DNA from: Streptomyces apocyni
GTDB lineage: Bacteria; Actinomycetota; Actinomycetes; Streptomycetales; Streptomycetaceae
Assembly (NCBI RefSeq): GCF_009739465.1
Contig: NZ_WHOM01000039.1
Coordinates: 62,001-126,000 of the forward strand
Reading direction: 5' to 3'
DNA: 64,000 nt
The notes below the pieces were generated by a model. It ran no database searches. It was not told the origin of the DNA and was given only the letters and a program-made list of their open reading frames with translations. How positions within the stretch are numbered: the first letter of the stretch is position 1; every line of letters begins with the position of its first letter. Shown here in pieces: positions 26,726 through 34,917 of this stretch. Both the position numbers and the translations under genes were made by a program.

Positions 26726-27453
26726 CCACCACACTCCCCAGGAACGGACTGCGGGACTTCTACGAGGACCCGGCCGTACCCGTCGCGTCGGGCGACGCCC
26801 GCAGCCTCCGCCAGGCCCAGATGCTGGCCCGGGCACTCGGCCCGGCTGGCGCCACGCCCGCCACCGTCCTGGACGTCGGCTGCGGTGACGGCACCGCGGC
26901 CAGGACCGCGGCGCCGCTGCTCGCGGGCCACCGCGTGATCGGCGTCGACTGGTCACAGGACGCGCTGAAGCGGGCCCAGCGGCACATGACCCATGTCGTA
27001 CGGGGTGAACTGACCGACGGCGGGCTGCCGTTGGCGGACGGTTCGGCCGACGCGGTGCTGTTCAGCGAGGTCATCGAGCACCTGGTCGACCCGGACAGCG
27101 CCCTGGACGAGCTGCGCCGCGTCCTGCGGCCGAAGGGCCACCTGATGCTGTCCACGCCGAACCTGGCCGCCTGGTACAACCGTGCCCTGCTGCTCGCCGG
27201 GGTGCAGCCGGTCTTCTCGGAGGTCAGCCTGCGCGGCATCCACGGCCGCCCGGGCACCGAGGTGGTCGGCCACCTGCGGCTCTACACGGCCCGTGCGCTG
27301 CGCGAGTTCCTCACCGCGTCGGGATTCGAGGTGGTACGCGTCGCGGGGGCGCCCTTTCACGGGGTGCCGCGTCCGCTGCGCGCCCTGGACCGGCTGGCCT
27401 GCGTCCGACCAAGTGCCGCCTCGATCCTGCTCGTCCACGCCCGCAGGACCTGA
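26722..27453 (+). CDS. class I SAM-dependent methyltransferase
   Basis: 243 residues. Motif I VLDVGCGDGTAARTAAPLL (about 50-68), acidic loop GVDWSQDALKRA, and LFSEVIEHLVDPDSALDELRRVLRPKGHLMLSTPN as the typical post-motif region. It is a different subgroup from the methyltransferase at 19679. Start ATG overlaps the stop of the acyltransferase (ATGA). Probably modifies a sugar or lipid of the same pathway. Confidence 0.92.
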   Translation: MTTTLPRNGLRDFYEDPAVPVASGDARSLRQAQMLARALGPAGATPATVLDVGCGDGTAARTAAPLLAGHRVIGVDWSQDALKRAQRHMTHVVRGELTDGGLPLADGSADAVLFSEVIEHLVDPDSALDELRRVLRPKGHLMLSTPNLAAWYNRALLLAGVQPVFSEVSLRGIHGRPGTEVVGHLRLYTARALREFLTASGFEVVRVAGAPFHGVPRPLRALDRLACVRPSAASILLVHARRT

Positions 27454-27455
27454 CG

Positions 27456-28376
27456 GTGTGGTGGGGTGTGGCGGCCGCCCTGCTGGCGAACACGCTGTAC
27501 AGCGTGGGCTTCGTCCTGGAGAAGCGGGCGCTGTCCACGCTGCCTTCGCTGTCCACGCGGCGCCCGCTGACGCTGCTCAGGCATGTCCTGCGGACCCCGC
27601 TGTGGATCGGCGGGTCGCTGGCGTTGGCCGCCGGATTCGGGGCGCAGCTCGCCGTGTACCGGACGCTGCCGATCGCGGCCGCGCAGGGCATCTTCGTCTC
27701 GGGTCTGGTGCTGCTCGTCCTGCTGTCGTCCCGGCTGCTCGGCGAGCGGACGTCGGGCCGCGAGAAGTACGCGATCGGGGCGATCCTGACCGCGCTGCTG
27801 ATGGTCGTCCTCTCGCTGCGCGAGGACGCGGACACGGTCAGTCAGCACGCGCCGACCGGCCTGATCCTGCTGATCTGCGTGCCGTCGCTGGCCGCGGGCC
27901 TGTGGCTGTACGGGGCGGCCGAGCGCCGCTCACGGCACCGGCACCGGCTGCCGTCCAGCGGGGTCGAGTACGGGGTCGCCGTCGGCCTGTTGTACGGGGT
28001 GAGTTCGCTCGCCATCAAGGGCGTGTCCAGTCATCTGACGACGTCCGACATCGGCGGCGCGGTCCGCGACCTTCTGGCGTCCCCGTACCCGTATCTCCTG
28101 CTGTTCACCGGGGTGTTCGGGCTGATCATGTCGCAGGCCGCCCTGCAACGCTCCCGCGCCTCGCTGATCGTGCCCGTCTGTACGACGGTCACCGCCCTGT
28201 TCACCGCCGTGCTCGGCACGCTGGCCTTCGGCGAGCCGCTGCCCGAGGAGCCGCTGCGGCTCACGCTGCGGCTCGCGGGAACGGCGCTGGCGGTGTCGGT
28301 GCTGCTCGCGCTGCCCCGGCACGACCCCCCTCAATCTGACCCACCCACCAAGGAGCTGACCAGCCATGAATCCTGA
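27456..28376 (+). CDS. DMT/EamA-like multi-spanning transporter
   Basis: 306 residues with nine to ten hydrophobic segments spaced as in the drug/metabolite transporter superfamily: MWWGVAAALLANTLYSVGFVLEK at the start, then segments near 50-75, 78-97, 108-122, 133-155, 172-190 and three more to residue 297. No signal peptide. In a glycan operon such a protein could be the flippase for a lipid-linked sugar or an exporter; that is inference. GTG start 3 bp after the preceding stop. Confidence 0.82.
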   Translation: MWWGVAAALLANTLYSVGFVLEKRALSTLPSLSTRRPLTLLRHVLRTPLWIGGSLALAAGFGAQLAVYRTLPIAAAQGIFVSGLVLLVLLSSRLLGERTSGREKYAIGAILTALLMVVLSLREDADTVSQHAPTGLILLICVPSLAAGLWLYGAAERRSRHRHRLPSSGVEYGVAVGLLYGVSSLAIKGVSSHLTTSDIGGAVRDLLASPYPYLLLFTGVFGLIMSQAALQRSRASLIVPVCTTVTALFTAVLGTLAFGEPLPEEPLRLTLRLAGTALAVSVLLALPRHDPPQSDPPTKELTSHES

Positions 28377-28626
28377 CGACCCGCTGCTGAAGATCCTGGC
28401 CTGCCCGCTGGACAAGGGCGCCCTGCATCTCCTCACACCGGAGGACATCCTCTACAACCCCCGGCTGCGCCGCCGCTATCCGATCATCGACGGCATACCC
28501 CAGCTGCTGCCGTCTTCCGGCGAGCAGGTCGAGGGTGACGAGCACGAGCGGCTGCTGAAGCGGATCGAAGGCGCCGAGCAATCCGAGCAATCTACGGGAG
28601 AGGGCGCCGAGACGGAGCTCTCATGA
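28366..28626 (+). CDS. Trm112 family protein
   Basis: 86 residues. The core LLKILACPLDKGALHL...NPRLRRRYPIIDGIPQLLP matches Trm112/YcaR proteins, small zinc-ribbon-derived partners of methyltransferases; only one Cys of the zinc site (ACPLDK) is retained, so no metal is expected. The C-terminus is acidic with an EQSEQS repeat. Its start overlaps the end of the transporter gene and its end overlaps the FkbM gene (ATGA). Confidence 0.9.
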   Translation: MNPDDPLLKILACPLDKGALHLLTPEDILYNPRLRRRYPIIDGIPQLLPSSGEQVEGDEHERLLKRIEGAEQSEQSTGEGAETELS

Positions 28627-29435
28627 CGGTCGCCGCACGCATCGCACCTCTGCTGCCGCCGCGGCTGGTCGGCGCGGCGGCCGCGTTACTCTACCCGCGC
28701 TTCGAACCGGAGTTGGCCCGTCTCGCCGAGATCTGCCCGCCGAACTGCGGGACGGCGATCGACGTCGGCGGCTGGTACGGACCCTGGTCCCGTCGGCTGG
28801 CCCGGCGCGCCCGCCGCGTGGTCACGGTGGAGCCGGTACCCCGCCTGGCCCGCACCCTGCGGGCCGCGGTGCCGCACAACGTCCGGGTCATCCAGGCGGC
28901 GGCGTCGGACCAGACCGGCACCGCGCGGCTGTGGCTGCCAGCGGGCGACCGGGGAGAGCGCGGCGTGTCCTCGCTGGTACGCCGGGATATCCACGCACGG
29001 GCCGTGGACGTCCCGTGCCTGACGCTGGACGGACTCGACCTGCGTGACGTCGACTTCATCAAGATCGACGTGGACGGTAACGAACTGCCGGTGTTACGCG
29101 GGGCCGCCCAGCTCCTGGACCGGGACCGTCCGGCCCTGATTGTCGAGCTGGAGGCCCGTATCCAGCCGATGGCTCCCGTACTCGACCTGCTCGCCGAGCA
29201 CGGCTACCGCGGCTGGGTGCTGCCCGCTGCCAGCTGGGTCCCGCTGGACGACTTCGACCTGGAATCCCACCAGTCCCGTACGGCCCATGTGGTGACCCGC
29301 GGCCTGCTGCGCCGGGTCCTTCCCTTCCGGGGCCCGCGCTATGTCAACTCGGTCCTCTTCCTCCCGGACGGCCGCCGCCCGGGCACCGCGAAGGCCGGGC
29401 CGTGCGACACCGCCACGTCACACAGGCAACCATGA
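28623..29435 (+). CDS. FkbM family methyltransferase
   Basis: 270 residues. Motif I AIDVGGWYGPWSRRLARRA, acidic VTVEPVPRLA, and the FkbM signature VDFIKIDVDGNELPVLRGA. The family O-methylates sugars or other hydroxyls. Two TTA leucine codons are present at 28686 and 29094, so translation should depend on the bldA leucyl-tRNA and be timed to development. Last gene of the coupled series starting at 18501; no clear terminator follows before 29486. Confidence 0.9.
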   Translation: MTVAARIAPLLPPRLVGAAAALLYPRFEPELARLAEICPPNCGTAIDVGGWYGPWSRRLARRARRVVTVEPVPRLARTLRAAVPHNVRVIQAAASDQTGTARLWLPAGDRGERGVSSLVRRDIHARAVDVPCLTLDGLDLRDVDFIKIDVDGNELPVLRGAAQLLDRDRPALIVELEARIQPMAPVLDLLAEHGYRGWVLPAASWVPLDDFDLESHQSRTAHVVTRGLLRRVLPFRGPRYVNSVLFLPDGRRPGTAKAGPCDTATSHRQP

Positions 29436-29485
29436 CACCCATCGGGCTGTGAGGTGAGTCGCCGTGGTGGCGGCCGGGCACCACC

Positions 29486-30085
29486 ATGGGCCTCATGCCC
29501 GAACACACCACGGCTCCCTTCACGCCTCGCGACTTCCAACTGGTCCTGCTGCGCCGCATGGCCGACCACCACGCCGACCTCGTCGAGGACGCCCGCCGTG
29601 AACTCGGCGCGTCCGTCGCCGAGATGCGCGAGGCGAATCGCCGCTGGCAGGCGATGACCCGCTCGCCCCGCGCACGAGCCGCGGCATCCCGGTACCGCTC
29701 GATCCTCGGCCCACCGGAGTCGACCCTCCGCCGCCGCATCGGCGACCTGGACTGTGAGGCTCTGCTGTGGCCGCTCCCGCTCTGGCCTGACTTGCGCTTC
29801 GAGGTGCTGCTCTCCCCGGACCGCACGGTGTGGAACGCGTGGCTGGTGCGCGCTCCGGGTGCGCAGGCCCCCAGGCTGGAGTCCCTGACCGACCTGCGCC
29901 CCTGGTCCTGCACGGTCGACGAGGTGGCCCGCGCCTTCCCCCCGGCCCGCCCGATGGAGGGCACGGCCCCGACCCGGTGGCGGCTACGCGTCACCGCACC
30001 GGAGGCGCCGACGGGCGAACTGCGCGACTGTGTAGTGGAGTTCACTTGGGGGCTCCTCCAGCGGGTGTCCTGCCTGGGCGAATAG
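29486..30085 (+). CDS. hypothetical protein
   Basis: 199 residues; not recognised. The first half is helical and charged (VLLRRMADHHADLVEDARRELGASVAEMREANRRW), the second half contains a Trp-rich beta-type region (LLWPLPLWPDLRFEVLLSPDRTVWNAWLV). No signal or membrane segment. Codon use is normal for the chromosome, which together with the length supports a real gene. A second ATG lies three codons downstream of the chosen one. Confidence 0.65.
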   Translation: MGLMPEHTTAPFTPRDFQLVLLRRMADHHADLVEDARRELGASVAEMREANRRWQAMTRSPRARAAASRYRSILGPPESTLRRRIGDLDCEALLWPLPLWPDLRFEVLLSPDRTVWNAWLVRAPGAQAPRLESLTDLRPWSCTVDEVARAFPPARPMEGTAPTRWRLRVTAPEAPTGELRDCVVEFTWGLLQRVSCLGE

Positions 30086-30124
30086 CGGGTGCCCTGCCGC
30101 ACCCATGCACGGTACGGTCCGGCC

Positions 30125-30775
30125 ATGTCTCCCACCACCGAGCGACCTCCGCTGCCCGTCACCGCCGACGACGTGGATCTCGCCGTCCACCTAGCCGTCG
30201 GAACCCTCCGCGAGGCACCTGCCACCGGCTGGGACGCGGCGGCGGGTTCGGTGGAGTGGTCCTGCTGGGAGACGGTCGAGCACCTGGCCGACGACCTGTT
30301 CGCCTACGCCGCCCAACTGGGCCCCAAGGTGCCCCCGTTGGACGGTCATGTCCCCTTCATCTGGGAGTCGCGCAGGCCTGGTGGGCCGGAGAACGCCGTC
30401 CACGCGGACCGGTCGGCGGGCCCCGCCGGGCTGCTGCGCGTCCTGGAGGCGAGCGGCGCGCTGCTGGTGGCGATGGTCCGTACGACGCCACCGGAGACCC
30501 GCGCCTTCCACAGCTTCGGGGTCTCGGACCCGGCGGGCTTCGCCGCGATGGGTGTGGTCGAGACCCTCGTCCACACCCACGATCTGGCCACCGGCCTCGG
30601 CCTTGACTGGACGCCCCCCGCCGACCTCTGCGCCCGCGCCCTGCACCGCCTCTTCCCCGACGCCCCTCAGGACACGGCCCCTTGGCCGACCCTGCTGTGG
30701 TGCACGGGCCGCGCCGACCTGCCGGGCCGCTCGCGGGTGACCCGCTGGCGCTGGTACGGCGCGCCACGAGGGTGA
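30125..30775 (+). CDS. DinB/mycothiol-dependent maleylpyruvate isomerase-like protein
   Basis: 216 residues from ATG 30125. Four-helix-bundle pattern of the MDMPI/DinB family: WSCWETVEHLADDLFAYAAQL carries the first His metal ligand and GVVETLVHTHDLATGLGLDW the second pair. Such proteins use mycothiol or a metal for small-molecule conversion. Convergent with the MerR gene downstream, 4 bp apart. Confidence 0.82.
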   Translation: MSPTTERPPLPVTADDVDLAVHLAVGTLREAPATGWDAAAGSVEWSCWETVEHLADDLFAYAAQLGPKVPPLDGHVPFIWESRRPGGPENAVHADRSAGPAGLLRVLEASGALLVAMVRTTPPETRAFHSFGVSDPAGFAAMGVVETLVHTHDLATGLGLDWTPPADLCARALHRLFPDAPQDTAPWPTLLWCTGRADLPGRSRVTRWRWYGAPRG

Positions 30776-30779
30776 GTCG

Positions 30780-31130
30780 TCAGGGCTTCGCCAGGAATCC
30801 GGCCAAGGCCTCGCGGTTGCGCCGCAGGCCGTCGATACGCTCGTCCGTCGCGGCCAACTCCCGGGCCAACAGGGCCCGCAGATCCGCGCACCAGTCGAAG
30901 CCGAACCCCTGCTGCTCACCCCGGAAACACGGCAACACCGTACGGATCACCTCCGTGGAGAGGCCGGCGTCCAGCAGGGTGCGGACGTGCCGCACGGTGA
31001 GCACCGTCTCATCGGCGTAGTCGCGGTAGCCGTTCGGCGCGCGTCCCGCCTTCAACAGCCCCTGCTCCTCGTAGTAGCGCAGCAACCGCGGGCTCACCCC
31101 CGTACGCCGGGACAACTCCCCTATCAGCAT
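30780..31130 (-). CDS. MerR family transcriptional regulator
   Basis: 116 residues from ATG 31130. Winged helix MLIGELSRRTGVSPRLLRYYEEQGLL, wing NGYRDYADETVLTVRHVRTLLDAGLS, dimerisation helix, and a short end with FRGEQQGFGFDWCADL. Single Cys pairs do not form the SoxR or metal-binding cluster. Divergent from the NAD(P)H oxidoreductase at 31239 across a MerR-type operator, so that gene is the likely target. Confidence 0.92.
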   Translation of the reverse strand: MLIGELSRRTGVSPRLLRYYEEQGLLKAGRAPNGYRDYADETVLTVRHVRTLLDAGLSTEVIRTVLPCFRGEQQGFGFDWCADLRALLARELAATDERIDGLRRNREALAGFLAKP

Positions 31131-31152
31131 CTGACTCCGCCCCCTGTGATGG

Positions 31153-31183
31153 TTGACCTTCTCACTGATGTGAGGCTTTAACG
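31153..31183 (+). promoter_or_regulatory. MerR-type promoter and operator of the flavin oxidoreductase gene
   Basis: TTGACC (31153-31158) and TTAACG (31178-31183) are 19 bp apart, the spacing of MerR-activated promoters. The spacer holds the perfect dyad CTCAC-TGAT-GTGAG (31161-31174). Transcription would start about 45 bp upstream of ATG 31239. Confidence 0.72.
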
Positions 31184-31238
31184 TCACTCCACGAGCAAGC
31201 ATTCCGCACCAGATCCGCACTCATGGAGTGAACGAGCC

Positions 31239-31838
31239 ATGCCCTCTTCTCCTGCCTCCACCGACCGCTCCTTCCTCTTCGTCCTGGGCAGCTCCCGCCC
31301 CGACGGCAACACCGAGATACTCGCCCGGGCCGCCGCCGAGCAGCTGCCCACGGACATACCGCAGCGCTGGCTGGATCTGACCGCCCTGCCGCTGCCCGAC
31401 TTCCAGGACGGGCGGCACGAGAGCGGCGGCTGGTCGGGCGGGGAGCACGAGGAGACGTTGCGGCAGGCCACGCTGGAGGCCACCGACATCGTCATCGCCT
31501 CGCCGCTGTACTGGTACTCCCTGTCCGCGCAGACCAAGCGCTACCTCGACTACTGGTCGGGCTGGCTGACCGCGCCAGGATCGGACTTTAAGGAGCGGAT
31601 GGCGGGCCGGACCCTGTGGGGCGTTACGGTCATGGCGGACCCGAACCCGGTCGTCGGTGAGGCCCTGGTGACCACGCTGAACCACTCGGCGGCGTACCTT
31701 CGGATGCGGTTCGGTGGGGTGTTGTTCGGCAACGGCTCCCGGCCGGGCCAGGTGCGCGACGACGAGCGGGCGGCGCTGCACGCCAAGACGTTCTTCCAGC
31801 GTGACACCCCGCTCGCCCGGTTCCCGCACGAACAGTGA
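31239..31838 (+). CDS. NAD(P)H-dependent flavin oxidoreductase (flavodoxin-like fold)
   Basis: 199 residues. FMN-binding loop GSSRPDGNTEILARAAAEQL after the first strand and the family's SPLYWYSLSAQTKRYLDYW segment. It belongs to the NADPH-dependent FMN reductase / quinone reductase group, acting on quinones or flavins in the cytosol. Likely induced through the divergent MerR regulator. matB follows 10 bp downstream and may be partly co-transcribed. Confidence 0.9.
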   Translation: MPSSPASTDRSFLFVLGSSRPDGNTEILARAAAEQLPTDIPQRWLDLTALPLPDFQDGRHESGGWSGGEHEETLRQATLEATDIVIASPLYWYSLSAQTKRYLDYWSGWLTAPGSDFKERMAGRTLWGVTVMADPNPVVGEALVTTLNHSAAYLRMRFGGVLFGNGSRPGQVRDDERAALHAKTFFQRDTPLARFPHEQ

Positions 31839-31848
31839 GGAGTACGTC

Positions 31849-33381
31849 TTGAGCTCCCTCCCCTCCCCGTCCCCCTTGTTCCCGGGCTTGTTCCCGGGCT
31901 TGTTCCCGGGAACCGCCACCGGCGGCGACCGGTCGGCGCTGCGCTTCGGTGAGCGCTCGCTGACGTACGCGGAGCTGGCCGCCGTGGCCGGGGCGCTGGC
32001 CGTACGGCTGGACCGGGAGCACCGGGTCGCCGTATGGGCGACGCCGACACTGGAGACGGCGGTCGGTGTGGTGGCCGCGCTGCTGGCCGGGGTTCCGGCC
32101 GTGCCGCTGAACCCGAAGAGCGGGGAGCGGGAGCTGGGGCACATTCTGGCCGACAGCGCGCCGAGGGCCGTACTCGCCGCTCCGGGCGAGGTACTCCCTC
32201 AGGCGCTGGGGGCGTTGGAGCGTCTGGAGGTCACGGTCGCCGCCCCCGGGACCAGCGCTCCGCTGCCCGCCGAGCCGGACCCCGCGTCCCCCGCCCTGAT
32301 CGTCTACACCTCCGGTACGACCGGCCCGCCCAAGGGCGCCGTACTGCCGCGCCGTGCCATCGCCGCGACGCTGGACGCTCTGGAGGACGCCTGGCAGTGG
32401 ACCGCCGACGACGTACTCGTCCACGCGCTGCCCCTCTTCCATGTGCACGGGCTGATCCTCGGCATCCTCGGGCCGCTGCGGCGGGGCGGCGAGGTGCGTC
32501 ACCTCGGCCGGTTCACCACCCAGGGGGTGGCGCGGGAGCTGCGCGACGGGGCGACGATGCTGTTCGGCGTGCCGACGATGTACCACCGGATCGCCGAGAC
32601 GCTCGACGTTGACGCTGACAGTGAGCTGGCCAAGGCTCTGTCTGGGGCGCGGCTGCTGGTGTCCGGATCGGCCGCGCTGCCCGTGCACGACCATGAGCGG
32701 ATCGCGGCGGCCACCGGTCGGCGGGTCATCGAGCGGTACGGGATGACCGAGACCCTCATGCTGTGTTCGTCCCGGGTCGGTGTCCGGGCCAACGGTGAAG
32801 GTGACGCTGCGGGTGAGGCCCGGGCCGGGACCGTGGGGGTGCCGCTGCGCGGGGTCGAACTGCGGCTGGTCGACGAGGCGGGGGACGCCGTCGCCGCGGG
32901 TCCGGAGGCCATCGGAGAGATCCAGGTGCGGGGCCCGAACCTGTTCACGGAGTACTTGAACCGGCCGGACGCGACCGCCGACGCCTTCACCGCCGACGGC
33001 TGGTTCCGTACGGGCGACATGGCCCTGCGCGACCCCGACGGCTCGGTACGCATCGTGGGGCGCAAGGCGACCGACCTCATCAAGAGCGGCGGCTACAAGA
33101 TCGGCGCGGGCGAGATCGAGAACGCGCTGCTCGACCACCCGGGCGTACGGGAGGTGGCCGTCACCGGTGAGCCGGACCCCGACCTGGGCGAGCGGATCAT
33201 CGCATGGATCGTCCCCGCCGACCCCGAACGGCCACCCGGGGAGGAGGAGTTGGCCGCCCATGTGGCGGCGCAGCTCGCCCCGCACAAGCGCCCCCGCGTG
33301 GTGCGGCAGCTCGACGCGCTCCCCCGTAACGACATGGGCAAGGTCATGAAGCGCGCCCTGGGCGGTGGTCTCGGTGGCTGA
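31849..33381 (+). CDS. matB: malonyl-CoA synthetase
   Basis: 510-residue acyl-adenylating enzyme forming malonyl-CoA (and methylmalonyl-CoA) from the diacid, ATP and CoA; it supplies extender units for fatty acids and polyketides. Motifs: P-loop-like VYTSGTTGPPKGAV, ERYGMTETLM, TGDMA and the C-terminal GRKATDLIKSGGYKIGAGEIE with the catalytic Lys in PRNDMGKVMKRAL. The N-terminus MSSLPSP from a TTG start at 31849 agrees with the Streptomyces MatB I remember, and GTGAGGAG sits just upstream. LFPG is repeated three times at residues 9-20. The stop overlaps the carboxyltransferase gene. Confidence 0.94.
   Translation: MSSLPSPSPLFPGLFPGLFPGTATGGDRSALRFGERSLTYAELAAVAGALAVRLDREHRVAVWATPTLETAVGVVAALLAGVPAVPLNPKSGERELGHILADSAPRAVLAAPGEVLPQALGALERLEVTVAAPGTSAPLPAEPDPASPALIVYTSGTTGPPKGAVLPRRAIAATLDALEDAWQWTADDVLVHALPLFHVHGLILGILGPLRRGGEVRHLGRFTTQGVARELRDGATMLFGVPTMYHRIAETLDVDADSELAKALSGARLLVSGSAALPVHDHERIAAATGRRVIERYGMTETLMLCSSRVGVRANGEGDAAGEARAGTVGVPLRGVELRLVDEAGDAVAAGPEAIGEIQVRGPNLFTEYLNRPDATADAFTADGWFRTGDMALRDPDGSVRIVGRKATDLIKSGGYKIGAGEIENALLDHPGVREVAVTGEPDPDLGERIIAWIVPADPERPPGEEELAAHVAAQLAPHKRPRVVRQLDALPRNDMGKVMKRALGGGLGG
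31876..31910 (+). repeat. tandem 12-bp repeat in the matB start region
   Basis: TTGTTCCCGGGC occurs twice in full (31876-31887, 31888-31899) and once lacking its last base (31900-31910). It encodes the LFPG repeats near the N-terminus and preserves frame. Confidence 0.85.
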
Positions 33382-34720
33382 CCGTATGACCGCCCGCGAG
33401 GCGATCGCCGAAGTGTCGGACGCCTTCACTGAGTTCGCGGCGGACGACGGCGTCCGCAAGGAGAACGGCCCGATCGACTGGCCGGGCTACGACGACTCGC
33501 GCGCCCGCGCGGCCCAGCGCACCGGCGAACAGGAGTCCGTCGTCTGCGGTAGGGCGGAGCTGGCGGGCCGCGCCCTGGCGCTGGTGTCCTTCGAGTTCGG
33601 CTTTCTCGGCGGCTCGCTCGGCGAGCGCACCGGTGACCGGCTGGAGGCGGCCCACCGGTACGCGCGCGAGCACCGGCTGCCCGTCGTCTCGCTGATCGCC
33701 ACGGGCGGCAGCCGAATGCAGGAGGGGATGCGGGCGCTGGCCCAACTCCAGCGCGTGGCCCGGGAGTCGGCGCTGACCCGGGCGGCCGGGCTGCCGCAGA
33801 TCGCCGTCCTGCGCGACCCGGCCACCGGGGGCGGCTGGGCCACCCTGGGCGCGGGAGCCGATGTGGTGCTCGCGCTGCGCGGGGCCCAGGTCGGCTTCGC
33901 GGGCTCCCGGGTCCGCCCGGCCGACGCCGACCCGGTGGCGTACACGGCGGAGTCCCAGTTCAGCGCGGGCCATATCGACGCCGTCGTACGGCATGGGGAG
34001 CTGCGCGCGGCACTGGCGCTGCGGCTGGCCCTGCTGACGGGAGGCGCCGCGCCCGGTTCCGCGCCGCCGGTGGCGGCCGATCCGCCCGCCGCGCTTGGCC
34101 GTAGCGACCTGCCCGCCACCGGCTGGGACGCGGTCCAGCGCACCCGCGCGGCGGAACGCCCGCGTGCCCCCGCCTACCTGGACGCGTACTTCGCCGAGCG
34201 CGCCCCGATCCAGGGCGACCGCTGCTCAGGCGCCGACCCGGGGATGCTCTGCGGCTTCGGGCTGCGCGAGGGCCGGACGATCGCGTACGCGGCCCAGTGC
34301 GGGACCGCGACGCGGCCGTCCGGCTATCGGACCGCGGCCCGCCTGATCCGGCTCGCGGAACGCCTTCGTATCCCGGTGCTCACCCTGGTCGACACACCGG
34401 GTGCCGCGAACGACGCGGCGGCGGAGCGGGCGGGCGCGGGCGCGGCGATCGCCGACCTGTTCGCCGCGGTCGCCGAGTGCTCCGTACCGGTGACGACGCT
34501 GGTCATCGGCGAGGGCGGTTCGGGGGGCGCACTGGCGCTGGCGGCACCGGACAACACCTGGGCCACGCCGGACAGCTACTTCTCCGTCATCGCCCCGGAG
34601 CTGGCGGCGGCCATCCTCAAGCGCGACGTGTCCGAAATCCGGTCGACGGCCGACGACCTCCGGCTACGCCCGCAGGACCTGGTCGAACTCGGCGTCGTCC
34701 GAGGCCTGGTCTCAGCCTGA
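33374..34720 (+). CDS. acetyl-CoA carboxylase-type carboxyltransferase, alpha and beta parts fused
   Basis: 448 residues from GTG 33374, overlapping the matB stop by 8 bp. The N-half resembles AccD (ELAGRALALVSFEFGFLGGSLGERTGDRLE...LPVVSLIATGGSRMQEG), the C-half AccA (LTLVDTPGAANDAAAERAGAGAAIADLF...VIGEGGSGGALALA), both with crotonase-fold oxyanion features. No zinc ribbon is visible at the N-terminus. It should transfer CO2 from biotin or the reverse, decarboxylating; a separate biotin carboxylase/BCCP is needed. The tight link to matB suggests joint control of the malonyl-CoA pool. Confidence 0.88.
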   Translation: MADRMTAREAIAEVSDAFTEFAADDGVRKENGPIDWPGYDDSRARAAQRTGEQESVVCGRAELAGRALALVSFEFGFLGGSLGERTGDRLEAAHRYAREHRLPVVSLIATGGSRMQEGMRALAQLQRVARESALTRAAGLPQIAVLRDPATGGGWATLGAGADVVLALRGAQVGFAGSRVRPADADPVAYTAESQFSAGHIDAVVRHGELRAALALRLALLTGGAAPGSAPPVAADPPAALGRSDLPATGWDAVQRTRAAERPRAPAYLDAYFAERAPIQGDRCSGADPGMLCGFGLREGRTIAYAAQCGTATRPSGYRTAARLIRLAERLRIPVLTLVDTPGAANDAAAERAGAGAAIADLFAAVAECSVPVTTLVIGEGGSGGALALAAPDNTWATPDSYFSVIAPELAAAILKRDVSEIRSTADDLRLRPQDLVELGVVRGLVSA

Positions 34721-34917
34721 CGGCGCGCACGCCCCGGCCCACTCCCTCCCGACGCACTGTCAGGACCTGCCAGGACACCCGCCAGGACGCCCTGGCAGTG
34801 CGTACGACCACCCGCCCGGCACACTCCAGCGCGCGCATCCCGCGCCCCGCGCGCACGATGAGAAAAGGACCGCCACCCGGCGGCTCCGCACGGTCTGCGC
34901 TCTCGGGAGGATCTGCC

